Below are positions 1-7,265 of a stretch of 64,000 nt of DNA, one piece after another. Made by a program: the position numbers and the translations under genes. The DNA comes from a virus. The first letter of the stretch is position 1; every line of letters starts with the position of its first letter. Location of the stretch: IMG/VR virus record IMGVR_UViG_3300031746_000008, positions 17,725 to 81,724 of that record. One strand, 5' to 3'. A model generated the notes under the pieces. The model was not told the origin of the DNA. It saw nothing but the letters and a program-made list of their open reading frames with translations, and ran no database searches.

Positions 1-519
1 TTGGCAGGCTCCGGCGACTTAGACGGTGGAGCAAGTCGGCGAGTATTTGGTACATTTTTGAAATGGCTTTCTGATAGAATAGCACCAGTTTATCTTGCGG
101 CTACAGCAAATGATATTAATGGTATTCCCGTAGAATTTTTGCGAAGTGGTCGATTTGATTGTGTTTTTGCACTGGATTTACCTAATGATCTTGAAAGAAA
201 ATCAATTTTTAATATTCATATATCAAAAAGAAAACGAGAACCATCAAATTATGATATGAAATCTTTAGTAGAAAAAACAAATGGGTTTACGGGAAGTGAT
301 ATTGAAAATAGTATTGAACTAGCATTGAAAATTGCTTTTTGTCAAAAAACAGAATTATCCCAGAGTCATTTAGAAATAGCAATTGAATCTACAATTCCAT
401 TATCTAAACTTGAACCAGAAAGAATTCAGAAAACAAGAGAATGGGGACTAAAACATGCTCGTAATGCCAACAGTCCAACAGAAAGAATTGTAGATAAAAA
501 AAGAAAGGTTTCGACGTAA
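1..519 (+). CDS. AAA+ ATPase, Ycf46-like, C-terminal part (5' end outside window)
   Basis: The frame is open from the first base, so the true start and the Walker A region lie upstream. What is visible is the second half of an AAA+ module: sensor-1 ATAND (residues 34-38), the arginine-finger stretch RSGRFD (48-53), and a helical lid with the GFTGSDIE motif. The tail pattern (PLSKLEPE...WGLKHAR) fits Ycf46-type AAA ATPases. In other genomes I recall this family near DUF1257 and DUF2997 proteins, both of which occur further on here. It probably acts as an ATP-driven remodelling factor; its substrate is unknown. The stop codon directly abuts the start of an endonuclease gene. Confidence 0.75.
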   Translation: MAGSGDLDGGASRRVFGTFLKWLSDRIAPVYLAATANDINGIPVEFLRSGRFDCVFALDLPNDLERKSIFNIHISKRKREPSNYDMKSLVEKTNGFTGSDIENSIELALKIAFCQKTELSQSHLEIAIESTIPLSKLEPERIQKTREWGLKHARNANSPTERIVDKKRKVST

Positions 520-1188
520 ATGAATAGGTTCATAGATTTAACCGGACAAAGATTTGGAAAACTTATCGTGGATAAATATATAGGTAAAAACAAATGGAGA
601 CATATCAGGTGGCTATGTTCGTGTGATTGTGGGAATAAATCCGAAATAAGCGGATGTAATTTATTGTCTGGTAAAACTAAAAGCTGTGGATGTTTTGCGA
701 AACAAATTAAAACAAAACATGGATACGCCAAGAGAAATAAAAAATTAAGAGTTTACCAAATATGGTGTGATATGAAGAAAAGATGTAATAATAAAAATGC
801 TCAATTCTATAGAGACTATGGCGGCAGAAATATTAAGGTTTGTTATAGATGGGCAAATAAGAAAAATGGATTTCAGAATTTTCTAGAAGATATGGGTGAA
901 CCACCATCAACAAAACATCAAATTGACAGAATTAATAATAGTCTAGGATATTACAAAGAAAATTGTCGATGGGTTACATCCAAAGAAAATAATAGAAACA
1001 GAAGAGATAATCGTGTGTTCAAATATAATAATAAAGATCAGTGCGTTTCAGCATTGGCCGAAAAATATAATATTAAAAGATCAACATTGTCATCAAGAAT
1101 AAATAGAGATAAACTTTCAATAGAAGAAGCTTTAACAATTCCTATAAATAAACAACAGCGGAGAAAGAAAAATGCCAGAAGAAATTAA
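520..1188 (+). CDS. Zinc/HNH-type putative homing endonuclease
   Basis: Free-standing mobile endonuclease of the family that starts with a DLTGQRFGKL motif (residues 7-16), followed by a Cys cluster (CSCDCG, then KSCGC) likely to bind zinc. A YGGRNIKVCYRW block and an HNH-like block (IDRINNSLGYYKENCRW) follow. The tail resembles a small helix-turn-helix and ends in SIEEALTIPINK. It starts at the base after the AAA+ stop. Its last codons (QQRRKK) contain the GGAGA Shine-Dalgarno for the next gene, which starts inside it. Cleavage activity is inferred from the family; the natural target is probably the flanking AAA+/DUF3150 junction. Confidence 0.8.
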   Translation: MNRFIDLTGQRFGKLIVDKYIGKNKWRHIRWLCSCDCGNKSEISGCNLLSGKTKSCGCFAKQIKTKHGYAKRNKKLRVYQIWCDMKKRCNNKNAQFYRDYGGRNIKVCYRWANKKNGFQNFLEDMGEPPSTKHQIDRINNSLGYYKENCRWVTSKENNRNRRDNRVFKYNNKDQCVSALAEKYNIKRSTLSSRINRDKLSIEEALTIPINKQQRRKKNARRN

Positions 1189-2116
1189 ATTATTTGATCT
1201 TGGATGTTTAATAAATTTAAAAATCGGCTATTGGAGTGCTCGCAAAATGGTTTCACGAGCCGACTTAATAAGCGTTGGCCTTGATCCAGACGCATTGCCG
1301 AAAGATCTTGTGAACTATGGGCGCAAATTATTGGTTTCTAAAAATGAAATTCAAGCCATAAGCAAGGTCGAACAACGTGCCCGTTCATATCTTGCAAAAT
1401 ATAGTGCTCCTTTTGAAGCGGCTAATTGTTTCTTCGTTCCAAATAAAATGATTCCAGATCTAGAACACAATCTTAAATGTTTTAGAAAAGATTTTTTTGA
1501 TGTAGTAGACAGCTTTATTTCTCGTTTTAATGACCTGAAAGACGAAGTAAAGAAACAGCACCCTGAATTTTTTGAAAAATGCTTAAGACAATTCTATCCG
1601 TCAACAGCAGAATCTTTGAGGTCAAGATTTTATTTTGAGTGGCATATGTTCACAATCAGTAATATTAATTCAATACAACAAACCTCTTCTGAAGAAATTG
1701 AATTAAAAAGAGAAAAATTGCAGAAAGAAGCAAATAAGTTTGCAGAAAATTATATTCAAACTATGAGAAAAGAAGTTGTTGATTTTTGTACTTTGATGGA
1801 ATGCAGAGTTAATGGAAAAATTTATGGTGATGAAAGTGATCCAAAACAGCTTACAGGAAGAAGTTTAGCATTTTTTAGAAAATATGTAACAAAATTCCGA
1901 AACATGAATATATTCGGCGACAACGAAATTGAAAAAATGCTTATCGAATTTCAAAACAACTATTTGGATCTCGGAGTTACATCAAAAAGTTTTGATAGCG
2001 CAGCAATGAAAACGGCAGTATCACTATCCTTGTCAAGCATCCGTAAACAAGCTTCTCTTGAAGAAGGCGAGGGTTCGCAGTTTATCAATTCCCTCAAGAG
2101 AAAGGTAATTATATGA
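1172..2116 (+). CDS. DUF3150-family protein
   Basis: The N-terminal pattern (YWSARKMVSRADL near residues 20-32, then an LxxYGRKLL stretch) and the helical middle resemble DUF3150 proteins. These are found in phages and plasmids next to AAA+ ATPases, and here the gene is one endonuclease away from an AAA+ gene. No catalytic motif is visible. Most of the protein is predicted helical, with a charged coiled-coil-like segment around residues 175-200. The start ATG lies 7 bases after GGAGA inside the preceding endonuclease and overlaps it by 17 bases. A partner or adaptor of the AAA+ protein is the natural guess. Confidence 0.6.
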   Translation: MPEEIKLFDLGCLINLKIGYWSARKMVSRADLISVGLDPDALPKDLVNYGRKLLVSKNEIQAISKVEQRARSYLAKYSAPFEAANCFFVPNKMIPDLEHNLKCFRKDFFDVVDSFISRFNDLKDEVKKQHPEFFEKCLRQFYPSTAESLRSRFYFEWHMFTISNINSIQQTSSEEIELKREKLQKEANKFAENYIQTMRKEVVDFCTLMECRVNGKIYGDESDPKQLTGRSLAFFRKYVTKFRNMNIFGDNEIEKMLIEFQNNYLDLGVTSKSFDSAAMKTAVSLSLSSIRKQASLEEGEGSQFINSLKRKVII

Positions 2117-2376
2117 TAAAAAATAATGGAAAATATATATTAAATATAATTCATTATGATGACATAGGTTTAAATAAAGAAATTGAAAAAGTGGTTGGTG
2201 AAAAAAGTAATGGCTCTGGCGAATGTAATTTTAATGGTTTAATAGATTGTAGTGGAGCAAAATATATATTCTGGAATTTTGAAACGTCAAAAAAAGCAGA
2301 AGATATTGTTGATAAATTAAAGAAAAATAAAGAATTAATAAAAAAACTTCACATTAGTATTGTCAAAGGAAAATAA
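2113..2376 (+). CDS. Small hypothetical protein
   Basis: An 87-residue protein starting in an ATGA overlap with the DUF3150 gene, so the two are probably translated together. It contains no recognised domain. The C-terminal half (ETSKKAEDIVDKLKKNK) is lysine-rich and helical, and the rest looks beta-rich. Function unknown. Confidence 0.6.
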   Translation: MIKNNGKYILNIIHYDDIGLNKEIEKVVGEKSNGSGECNFNGLIDCSGAKYIFWNFETSKKAEDIVDKLKKNKELIKKLHISIVKGK

Positions 2377-2742
2377 ATGAATAAAGAAAAACATGAAACA
2401 AATTTAATAATAAAAGAAATACGAGATTTAATTTCCGTAAAATGTTTTTATATTCAATTATATGAAAATCAAGGCATAATAATTGAAGTTGCGTGGGTTT
2501 CAGGTACAAATCTTGATCTTAGTACATATCCAATTATCTATGTTCAAGATTTTAATAAATGGACAATGAAAAAATGTATCACCTTAGATCAATTAACTTA
2601 TAAATTAAACGAATTAAAATCACGTATTGGTAGTATTTGTAGATTATGCGACACTGTTGCTAAAAATAGAAGAGTAAACAAAGTAGAATTTTTTGAAAAT
2701 TTACTAGAAAGGGCAGAATATAAATGCAAACAAAAAAAATAA
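2377..2742 (+). CDS. Hypothetical protein
   Basis: A 121-residue protein starting directly after the previous stop. The N-terminal half looks like alternating strands. The C-terminal part has a Cys pair (CRLC) and basic residues. No family recognised. Its 3' end overlaps by 19 bases the start of the small gene that is interrupted by the downstream TnpB element. Confidence 0.6.
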   Translation: MNKEKHETNLIIKEIRDLISVKCFYIQLYENQGIIIEVAWVSGTNLDLSTYPIIYVQDFNKWTMKKCITLDQLTYKLNELKSRIGSICRLCDTVAKNRRVNKVEFFENLLERAEYKCKQKK

Positions 2743-2822
2743 CATATGATGAAGTTATACAACAAATTACGGAGATATGTCAACTACCCACCGATAAATC
2801 AGGTGAGCTTGCGAGAAATTAA
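2724..2822 (+). pseudogene. 5' fragment of a small gene interrupted by a TnpB element
   Basis: The frame begins MQTKKITYDEVIQQITEI and then runs into transposon sequence, stopping after 32 codons. If the transposon is removed (bases 2779-4008), base 2778 joins base 4009 in frame. The result is a continuous 90-residue reading frame that ends at 4226. The function of the intact protein is not recognised. The break is inferred from frame continuity and from an identical ATAT/ATATG motif at both edges. Confidence 0.5.
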
Positions 2823-4008
2823 TCCCGTGATTGGCGAGTTGACAATCGCCTGCCCTTCAAGGATGTTGCCACCCAGGTAGGGGAGATTTGAGCGTTGGGC
2901 TAATACGTGAGAAGCGTTAACATCTGCATCATATACTAGGCCGCTCTTTGAATAAAACCTACATCCCACTCTTTTACCTTCTCTTTTTCCGGTAACAGAA
3001 TCAATTTGAGAAGAAAATTTTGGGCAAACTCTGACCACTAACTTACCAATTAGTGCGGCTTTGTAGGTTAGAACATCCAGGGTTTCTGCAAAACCAACTT
3101 GACTACGCCGGTTTACATTATCTTTAAAATGTTTTTTTGTTTTAATGCTTTTCGCGTTTAAATTTTCAACAACAACAACATTTGCCTTAGTCTTTAATAG
3201 AACATTAACTAATTTATGTCTAAATTCTTTATTTATATTTCGTTCTTTGTGACGAAGTTTTTTCAATTGACGAGTAGCAGATTTAGCTTTAAGTCTACGC
3301 TTTAGAAAACGTATCTTTCTTAATTGTTTTTTATAGTCTTTGTCTAAAAAGATTCTGCCATCGCTTGTAGCAGCAAATCTCCGACAACCAAGATCAACAC
3401 CTAGTGCAAGTTTGGGCTCAACTAAGAGAGTGGAGACCTTAAAAGGTAAGCAAATCCAAATATCATTGTTTTCACAAAAAATGGTTGGATCACTGAAAAG
3501 ATATTTTTCCAAAAATCTGGTAAGCCTCTCATAAATACATAAAGAAACTTCCACTCGTTTTTTCAATGTTGTAATACGAAACGCTGTATTTTTATAGGAG
3601 TATAATCTTTTATCCAACGTAAGCGACAGCCTTTTCTTTTCGCAGGGTTTAGTAATTTTATGTTTATTGCTTTTAGCGGAACGATAGGCCGATAAAACAG
3701 CTTGTTCTGCCTTAATAACTAGTTGAGACTTTATTTCTGGAAATTCGTTTCGTACACGCCGGTACGCTTTATCGTGGAGATTTTTAATACCATTTTTACA
3801 ATTCAAGTATCCATTTTCATTAACACTAAAATGCAAAGGAGAAATTTCATTAAACAAAAGCCTGGAGGATTCAAGAACTTCAAATAACGCTCTTTTATCT
3901 TCCTCGTTTTTAAAAATCAATTTTGTCTTTAATGCCAACGTTTGCATACTATATTATACACCAAATATCATTTAAAAGATAAAAAATATTAAATTTTATT
4001 AAAAATAT
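2779..4008 (-). mobile_element. TnpB-only IS200/IS605-type element
   Basis: A single minus-strand tnpB without a tnpA. The left boundary (element right end) on the minus strand carries an inverted repeat CACC...GGTG and then GGGTAGTTGAC, the kind of terminus expected for peel-and-paste elements. The other boundary is set by reading frame: excision restores a 90-codon gene. Exact ends could shift by one or two bases because ATATG occurs at both edges. Without tnpA it would need a Y1 transposase from elsewhere; the tnpA at 20.2-20.6 kb is one candidate. Confidence 0.55.
2799..3947 (-). CDS. tnpB: TnpB, RNA-guided nuclease of IS200/IS605 type, zinc ribbon lost
   Basis: 382 residues. The RuvC-like active-site residues are present: Asp185 in LGVDLG, Glu261 in VVVENL and Asp342 in DADVNAS. 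The zinc ribbon between the second and third motifs, normally two CxxC pairs, has degenerated: only scattered Cys remain (CPKFSSQIDSVTG, then GCRFYSKSG). TnpB is known to use a right-end-derived RNA to cut DNA beside a short transposon-adjacent motif. Here the RNA would overlap the gene 3' end and run towards base 2779. Whether the enzyme remains active without the ribbon cannot be judged by sequence alone. Confidence 0.85.
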   Translation of the reverse strand: MQTLALKTKLIFKNEEDKRALFEVLESSRLLFNEISPLHFSVNENGYLNCKNGIKNLHDKAYRRVRNEFPEIKSQLVIKAEQAVLSAYRSAKSNKHKITKPCEKKRLSLTLDKRLYSYKNTAFRITTLKKRVEVSLCIYERLTRFLEKYLFSDPTIFCENNDIWICLPFKVSTLLVEPKLALGVDLGCRRFAATSDGRIFLDKDYKKQLRKIRFLKRRLKAKSATRQLKKLRHKERNINKEFRHKLVNVLLKTKANVVVVENLNAKSIKTKKHFKDNVNRRSQVGFAETLDVLTYKAALIGKLVVRVCPKFSSQIDSVTGKREGKRVGCRFYSKSGLVYDADVNASHVLAQRSNLPYLGGNILEGQAIVNSPITGLISRKLT

Positions 4009-4226
4009 GCAATATTCGAGGAGGTAAGATCGTCTTTCCTCCCTATATTGAAATAACAGGGTTTCCGGACGAGGTAATTATTATGAAAACAGATGGAAGA
4101 TTTTGTATAACAGAATGTATGGAGGCTTGGCCCGCAAGATTTGTGGATCTGTCAAACGGCGACGAGCACGGAACAAGCGAAAATACAATGGTAGAACCAC
4201 TTTCTCTTCAGGTTACGGACAATTAA
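4009..4226 (+). pseudogene. 3' fragment of the gene interrupted by the TnpB element
   Basis: Open in the frame that continues the fragment at 2724. It includes the stretch GGKIVFPPYIEITGFPDEV and ends QVTDN. An internal ATG at 4083 could give a 47-residue product, but its upstream in-frame codons look like genuine protein. That favours a disrupted gene over a small independent one. A strong hairpin (GGAGG...CCTCC with an inner AAGA/TCTT, bases 4020-4042) lies in this coding part. Confidence 0.5.
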
Positions 4227-4227
4227 A

Positions 4228-4578
4228 ATGAAAATTTTAAATAAATTCAAAGGATTTTCTTCTCATAGATACAATAGAGAACCCTTAGAAAAATTGTTTG
4301 CCGAATGTTGGCAAGAAGAAAACACCCAATTAGCTGTAAGAAATTGTACTTTGGATCATTTGTTTTCAGGGAATGTAGATGAACATTATGTTGAAATTCA
4401 ATCTAATGAAAATTACAAACTTGCAGCGACACTAATTCAGTGGTTAGGAAGTCCGGTCGGCCAAGGATTTTTGGCTCACGTAATAGAAAAAGCGATGAAC
4501 AAAAATATACCAATGCCAATGTTTGAGCCGGTAAGTGGTTGTTTTGGTAAAAGCTTAACTGATCCGGGACGGAGATAA
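4228..4578 (+). CDS. Hypothetical protein
   Basis: 116 residues, starting two bases after the interrupted gene. The N-terminus is basic. The middle (NYKLAATLIQWLGSPVGQGF) has a predicted amphipathic helix and a GSPVGQGFL turn; no known domain recognised. It ends where an endonuclease gene begins. Confidence 0.6.
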   Translation: MKILNKFKGFSSHRYNREPLEKLFAECWQEENTQLAVRNCTLDHLFSGNVDEHYVEIQSNENYKLAATLIQWLGSPVGQGFLAHVIEKAMNKNIPMPMFEPVSGCFGKSLTDPGRR

Positions 4579-4581
4579 TTG

Positions 4582-5223
4582 ATGGATTTAATCGGGCAAA
4601 GATTTGAAAGACTTCTCGTTATTAAACAGGACGGTAGAAATAGATCCAACCAAATACTTTGGTTATGCTTGTGTGATTGTGGAAAAGAAATAAAAGTAAC
4701 ATCCGGTGATTTAAAAAGTAAACACACAAAAAGCTGTGGATGTTTTAGTAAAGAACAAACAATATTAAGAAATAAAAATAGAACCAAGCACCAAAAATGC
4801 AAAACTAAAATTTATTATATATGGTCGAGTATGATTTCTAGATGTAACGACAAAAATCATAAAGCATACAAGAACTATGGAGGAAGAATCCCTCCAATTA
4901 CAGTTTGTAAAAGATGGTCAAATAAGAAAAACGGATTTGAAAATTTTTATAAAGACGTTGGCGATCCACCATATAAAAAATCTCTTGATAGAACAGACAA
5001 TAACAAGGGGTATTTTCCAGGTAACTGGAGATGGGCAACAAACAAACAACAACATAGAAACATGAAAACTAACATAAACATTAATGGATTGTGTTTAAAA
5101 GATCATTGCAAAAAATTTAATCTAAATTATCATACGATAATGACAAGGATAGATACATACGGATATTCTATGGAAGAAGCTTTAACAATACCAATAAGAA
5201 AATATAATAGGAGAAAAAAATAA
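4582..5223 (+). CDS. Zinc/HNH-type putative homing endonuclease
   Basis: Same family as the gene at 520: DLIGQRFERL, the Cys cluster CLCDCG/KSCGC, YGGRIPPITVCKRW, an HNH-like LDRTDNNKGYFPGNWRW, and a C-terminal YSMEEALTIPIRK. The ATG at 4582 is preferred over the TTG three bases before because family members start with M-x-DLTG. Its final codons spell NRRKK from AGGAGA at 5209-5214, an ideal Shine-Dalgarno for the ATG at 5223 that overlaps its stop codon. Confidence 0.8.
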   Translation: MDLIGQRFERLLVIKQDGRNRSNQILWLCLCDCGKEIKVTSGDLKSKHTKSCGCFSKEQTILRNKNRTKHQKCKTKIYYIWSSMISRCNDKNHKAYKNYGGRIPPITVCKRWSNKKNGFENFYKDVGDPPYKKSLDRTDNNKGYFPGNWRWATNKQQHRNMKTNININGLCLKDHCKKFNLNYHTIMTRIDTYGYSMEEALTIPIRKYNRRKK

Positions 5224-5636
5224 TGTCCCTTTATTGTCAAATTGAAACTGCTATGAAAAATCAAGAAGCTTTAATTTTTGCTTTGATGGAAACTGGCTTG
5301 TGGCAAAGGGAACAAATAGAAATTTATGATGAACCACAACATCTTTTCGGATATAGGGGAGATTTAAGACAAGATAAAGCTAATATTATTATTCGTCGTA
5401 AAAATGTGGGTCCGAGTTCTAATGATATAGGATTCCAAAGAAATGAAGATGGAACATTCAAAGCCATTATTTCAGAGTTTGATAAATCAAAATACAACCA
5501 ATCATGGATAGACAAGCTCAAGGCAAACTACGCTTTCCAAGCTATTCGTCTACAACAAGAAAAGAAAGGCAGACAAGTATCTAGAACCAAATTACCAGAC
5601 GGTAAACAGAGGGTAACAATTCATGGATATAGATAA
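5223..5636 (+). CDS. DUF1257-family (Ycf35-like) protein
   Basis: 137 residues matching the DUF1257 pattern throughout: SLYCQIETAMKNQEAL at the start, then DEPQHLFGYRGD and KANIIIRRKNVGP, followed by SNDIGF and the DGTFKAIISEFD block. The biochemical role is unknown. The family occurs in cyanobacteria, plastids (Ycf35) and phages. In my recollection it often sits with Ycf46-like AAA ATPases and DUF2997 proteins, and candidates for both are in this window. Start set by AGGAGA in the preceding endonuclease. Confidence 0.8.
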   Translation: MSLYCQIETAMKNQEALIFALMETGLWQREQIEIYDEPQHLFGYRGDLRQDKANIIIRRKNVGPSSNDIGFQRNEDGTFKAIISEFDKSKYNQSWIDKLKANYAFQAIRLQQEKKGRQVSRTKLPDGKQRVTIHGYR

Positions 5637-5647
5637 AGGAAAATGAA

Positions 5648-5839
5648 ATGCAAAAAATATTATATTTTAACAGCGAGGGATACTGTACACTAATAAGAGA
5701 TAAGGAAACAATTTTTACCATGTTCTGTGAATTGCCGGAAGATTTTATTCCTGAAGGAATACCTATTGAAGAATTTGTTTGTAATCCAAAATTTAGAATA
5801 ACAAATGGTCGTCATGTAAATAAAGGAAGTGTATGTTAA
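5648..5839 (+). CDS. Small hypothetical protein
   Basis: 63 residues, ATG preceded by AAAGGAAAATGAA. Two Cys and an acidic centre (ELPEDFIPEGIPIEEF) are visible. No family recognised. It lies between DUF1257 and a GIY-YIG endonuclease. Confidence 0.5.
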   Translation: MQKILYFNSEGYCTLIRDKETIFTMFCELPEDFIPEGIPIEEFVCNPKFRITNGRHVNKGSVC

Positions 5840-5845
5840 AATTTT

Positions 5846-6517
5846 ATGTTTATTAAAGGTTATATCTCTGGTATTTATAGAATAACCTGTTCATCAACAG
5901 GAAAATTTTATATAGGAAGTGCTATTAATCTTAAAAGACGGTTCGAGTTTCATTTATCTAGATTAAAAAACGGAAATCATATCAATACCTATTTACAAAA
6001 CTCATGGAATAAATATGGAAAAGAAAATTTTAAATTTGAAATAATTGAAATTGTTTATGATATAAAAAAATTATCAATAAAAGAACAATTGTGGTTAGAC
6101 CAAACAAAATGTTATAATTCAAATATTGGATTCAATATTTCTAAAAATACTATTACTCCAATGTTGGGCCGGAATCATACAAGAGCAACAAAAGAAAAAA
6201 TAAGCAATTCTAAAAAAGGAACAAGGCTCACCAAAGAACATAAATTAAAATTAAGTATTGCTTTAAAGGGACGACACCGACCCAGTTTAGTTAAGGAAAA
6301 AATTAGAAAAGCACAGATTGGTATCCCGAAACCACAATCAAGTCAACCAGGAAGTAAGCACGGAGCAGCTACAATAAACGAAAAAACAGCGATAGACATT
6401 ATAAGAGATCATAAAAAAGGATTGTCTTATAAGGAATTAGTTATAAAATATGGAGCCAGCTATAAAACAATTTGGTTATTGACACATAAAATAACATGGA
6501 AACATATCAAGGAATAA
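5846..6517 (+). CDS. GIY-YIG homing endonuclease with NUMOD3-type repeats
   Basis: The N-terminal GIY-YIG nuclease domain shows SGIYRI (residues 7-12), KFYIGSAINLKRR (19-31), the W-N-KYG block and an E in IKEQLWLDQ. The middle carries repeated NUMOD3-like DNA-binding motifs (MLGRNHTRATKEKIS, then ALKGRHRPS). The C-terminus looks like a helix-turn-helix (LSYKELVIKYGASYKTI) and ends WKHIKE. It sits just upstream of a truncated copy of the IMPDH gene start, which suggests the IMPDH region as its target. AAGGAATAAAATAA before the next ATG supplies that gene's ribosome site. Confidence 0.85.
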   Translation: MFIKGYISGIYRITCSSTGKFYIGSAINLKRRFEFHLSRLKNGNHINTYLQNSWNKYGKENFKFEIIEIVYDIKKLSIKEQLWLDQTKCYNSNIGFNISKNTITPMLGRNHTRATKEKISNSKKGTRLTKEHKLKLSIALKGRHRPSLVKEKIRKAQIGIPKPQSSQPGSKHGAATINEKTAIDIIRDHKKGLSYKELVIKYGASYKTIWLLTHKITWKHIKE

Positions 6518-6522
6518 AATAA

Positions 6523-6639
6523 ATGAGCGATTTAGTCCGATCATATAATTTTAAGGACGTAGCAATTTGCCAAAAAGAAAATATTTGTAATAGTAGGCTA
6601 GACGCAAAAAATAGAGGGGAAATAAGGGAATATAGGTAA
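6523..6639 (+). pseudogene. Truncated duplicate of the IMPDH-like gene 5' end
   Basis: 38 codons closely matching the first 35 or so of the gene at 7265: both share the SYxFxDxAIxQKENIC core and then SRLD. Similarity stops around codon 33, where this copy runs to TAA at the start of an endonuclease gene. The DNA copies differ at many third positions, so this is an old or imported copy. It is best read as the original 5' end cut off when the zinc/HNH gene arrived, with a replacement 5' end downstream. Confidence 0.75.
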
Positions 6640-7265
6640 TGGGCAAATTTATTGATTTAACGGGATTAAAATTTGGAAGATGGACAATTCTTAAACAAAT
6701 AAACACCAACAAAAAGAAATCTAGATGGAAATGTGAATGTAGTTGCGGAATCATAAAAAATATAGACGGATATAGTTTAAGAACAGGAGATTCAAAAAGT
6801 TGCGGATGCCTGCACAAAGATATAATGACCAAACATGGGCTTAGCAATTCTCATATTGATAAAATATGGAAATCTATGATTCAAAGGTGTACCAACCCCA
6901 AAAATCCAAGATATAAAGATTACGGAAATAGAGGCATTACGGTTTGCAAAAGGTGGTTGCCTAAAAATAACGGATTTATTAATTTTCTTAATGACATGGG
7001 ACTACCGCCAAGCAAGAAGCATCAGATAGATAGAATTGATAACAATAAAGGATATCATAAAAAGAATTGTCGATGGAGCACCAATAAAGAAAATAATTAC
7101 AACAGAAGAGATAGCCATATGTTAACATATAAAGGTAAAACACAATGTATTGCAGCCTGGGCCGAAGAATATAATCTTCCTTACGATACACTTCGGACAA
7201 GAATAAGGAGGGGTTGGAATATTGATAGAGCATTAAACGAACCCATCAGGAGAAAAATAAAATAA
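6639..7265 (+). CDS. Zinc/HNH-type putative homing endonuclease
   Basis: Family hallmarks in order: FIDLTGLKFGRW, CECSCG/KSCGC, YGNRGITVCKRW, an HNH-like IDRIDNNKGYHKKNCRW, and the tail GWNIDRALNEPIRRK. Its ATG overlaps the stop of the truncated IMPDH copy (TAATG). Its own stop overlaps the ATG of the complete IMPDH-like gene. The final Arg-Arg codons (AGGAGA, 7248-7253) double as that gene's Shine-Dalgarno. It therefore separates two versions of the same 5' coding region. Confidence 0.8.
   Translation: MGKFIDLTGLKFGRWTILKQINTNKKKSRWKCECSCGIIKNIDGYSLRTGDSKSCGCLHKDIMTKHGLSNSHIDKIWKSMIQRCTNPKNPRYKDYGNRGITVCKRWLPKNNGFINFLNDMGLPPSKKHQIDRIDNNKGYHKKNCRWSTNKENNYNRRDSHMLTYKGKTQCIAAWAEEYNLPYDTLRTRIRRGWNIDRALNEPIRRKIK

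Noticed and set aside
426-731. Minus-strand open frames opposite endonuclease genes (also 4476-4802, 26711-26920, 48597-49001 and others)
   Set aside because: They lie antisense to the conserved zinc/HNH coding regions, have no ribosome site and recur only because the + strand sequence is conserved.
4020-4042. Strong hairpin as a transcription terminator or transposon end
   Set aside because: No T-run follows, and it lies inside the reading frame that is restored by removing the TnpB element.
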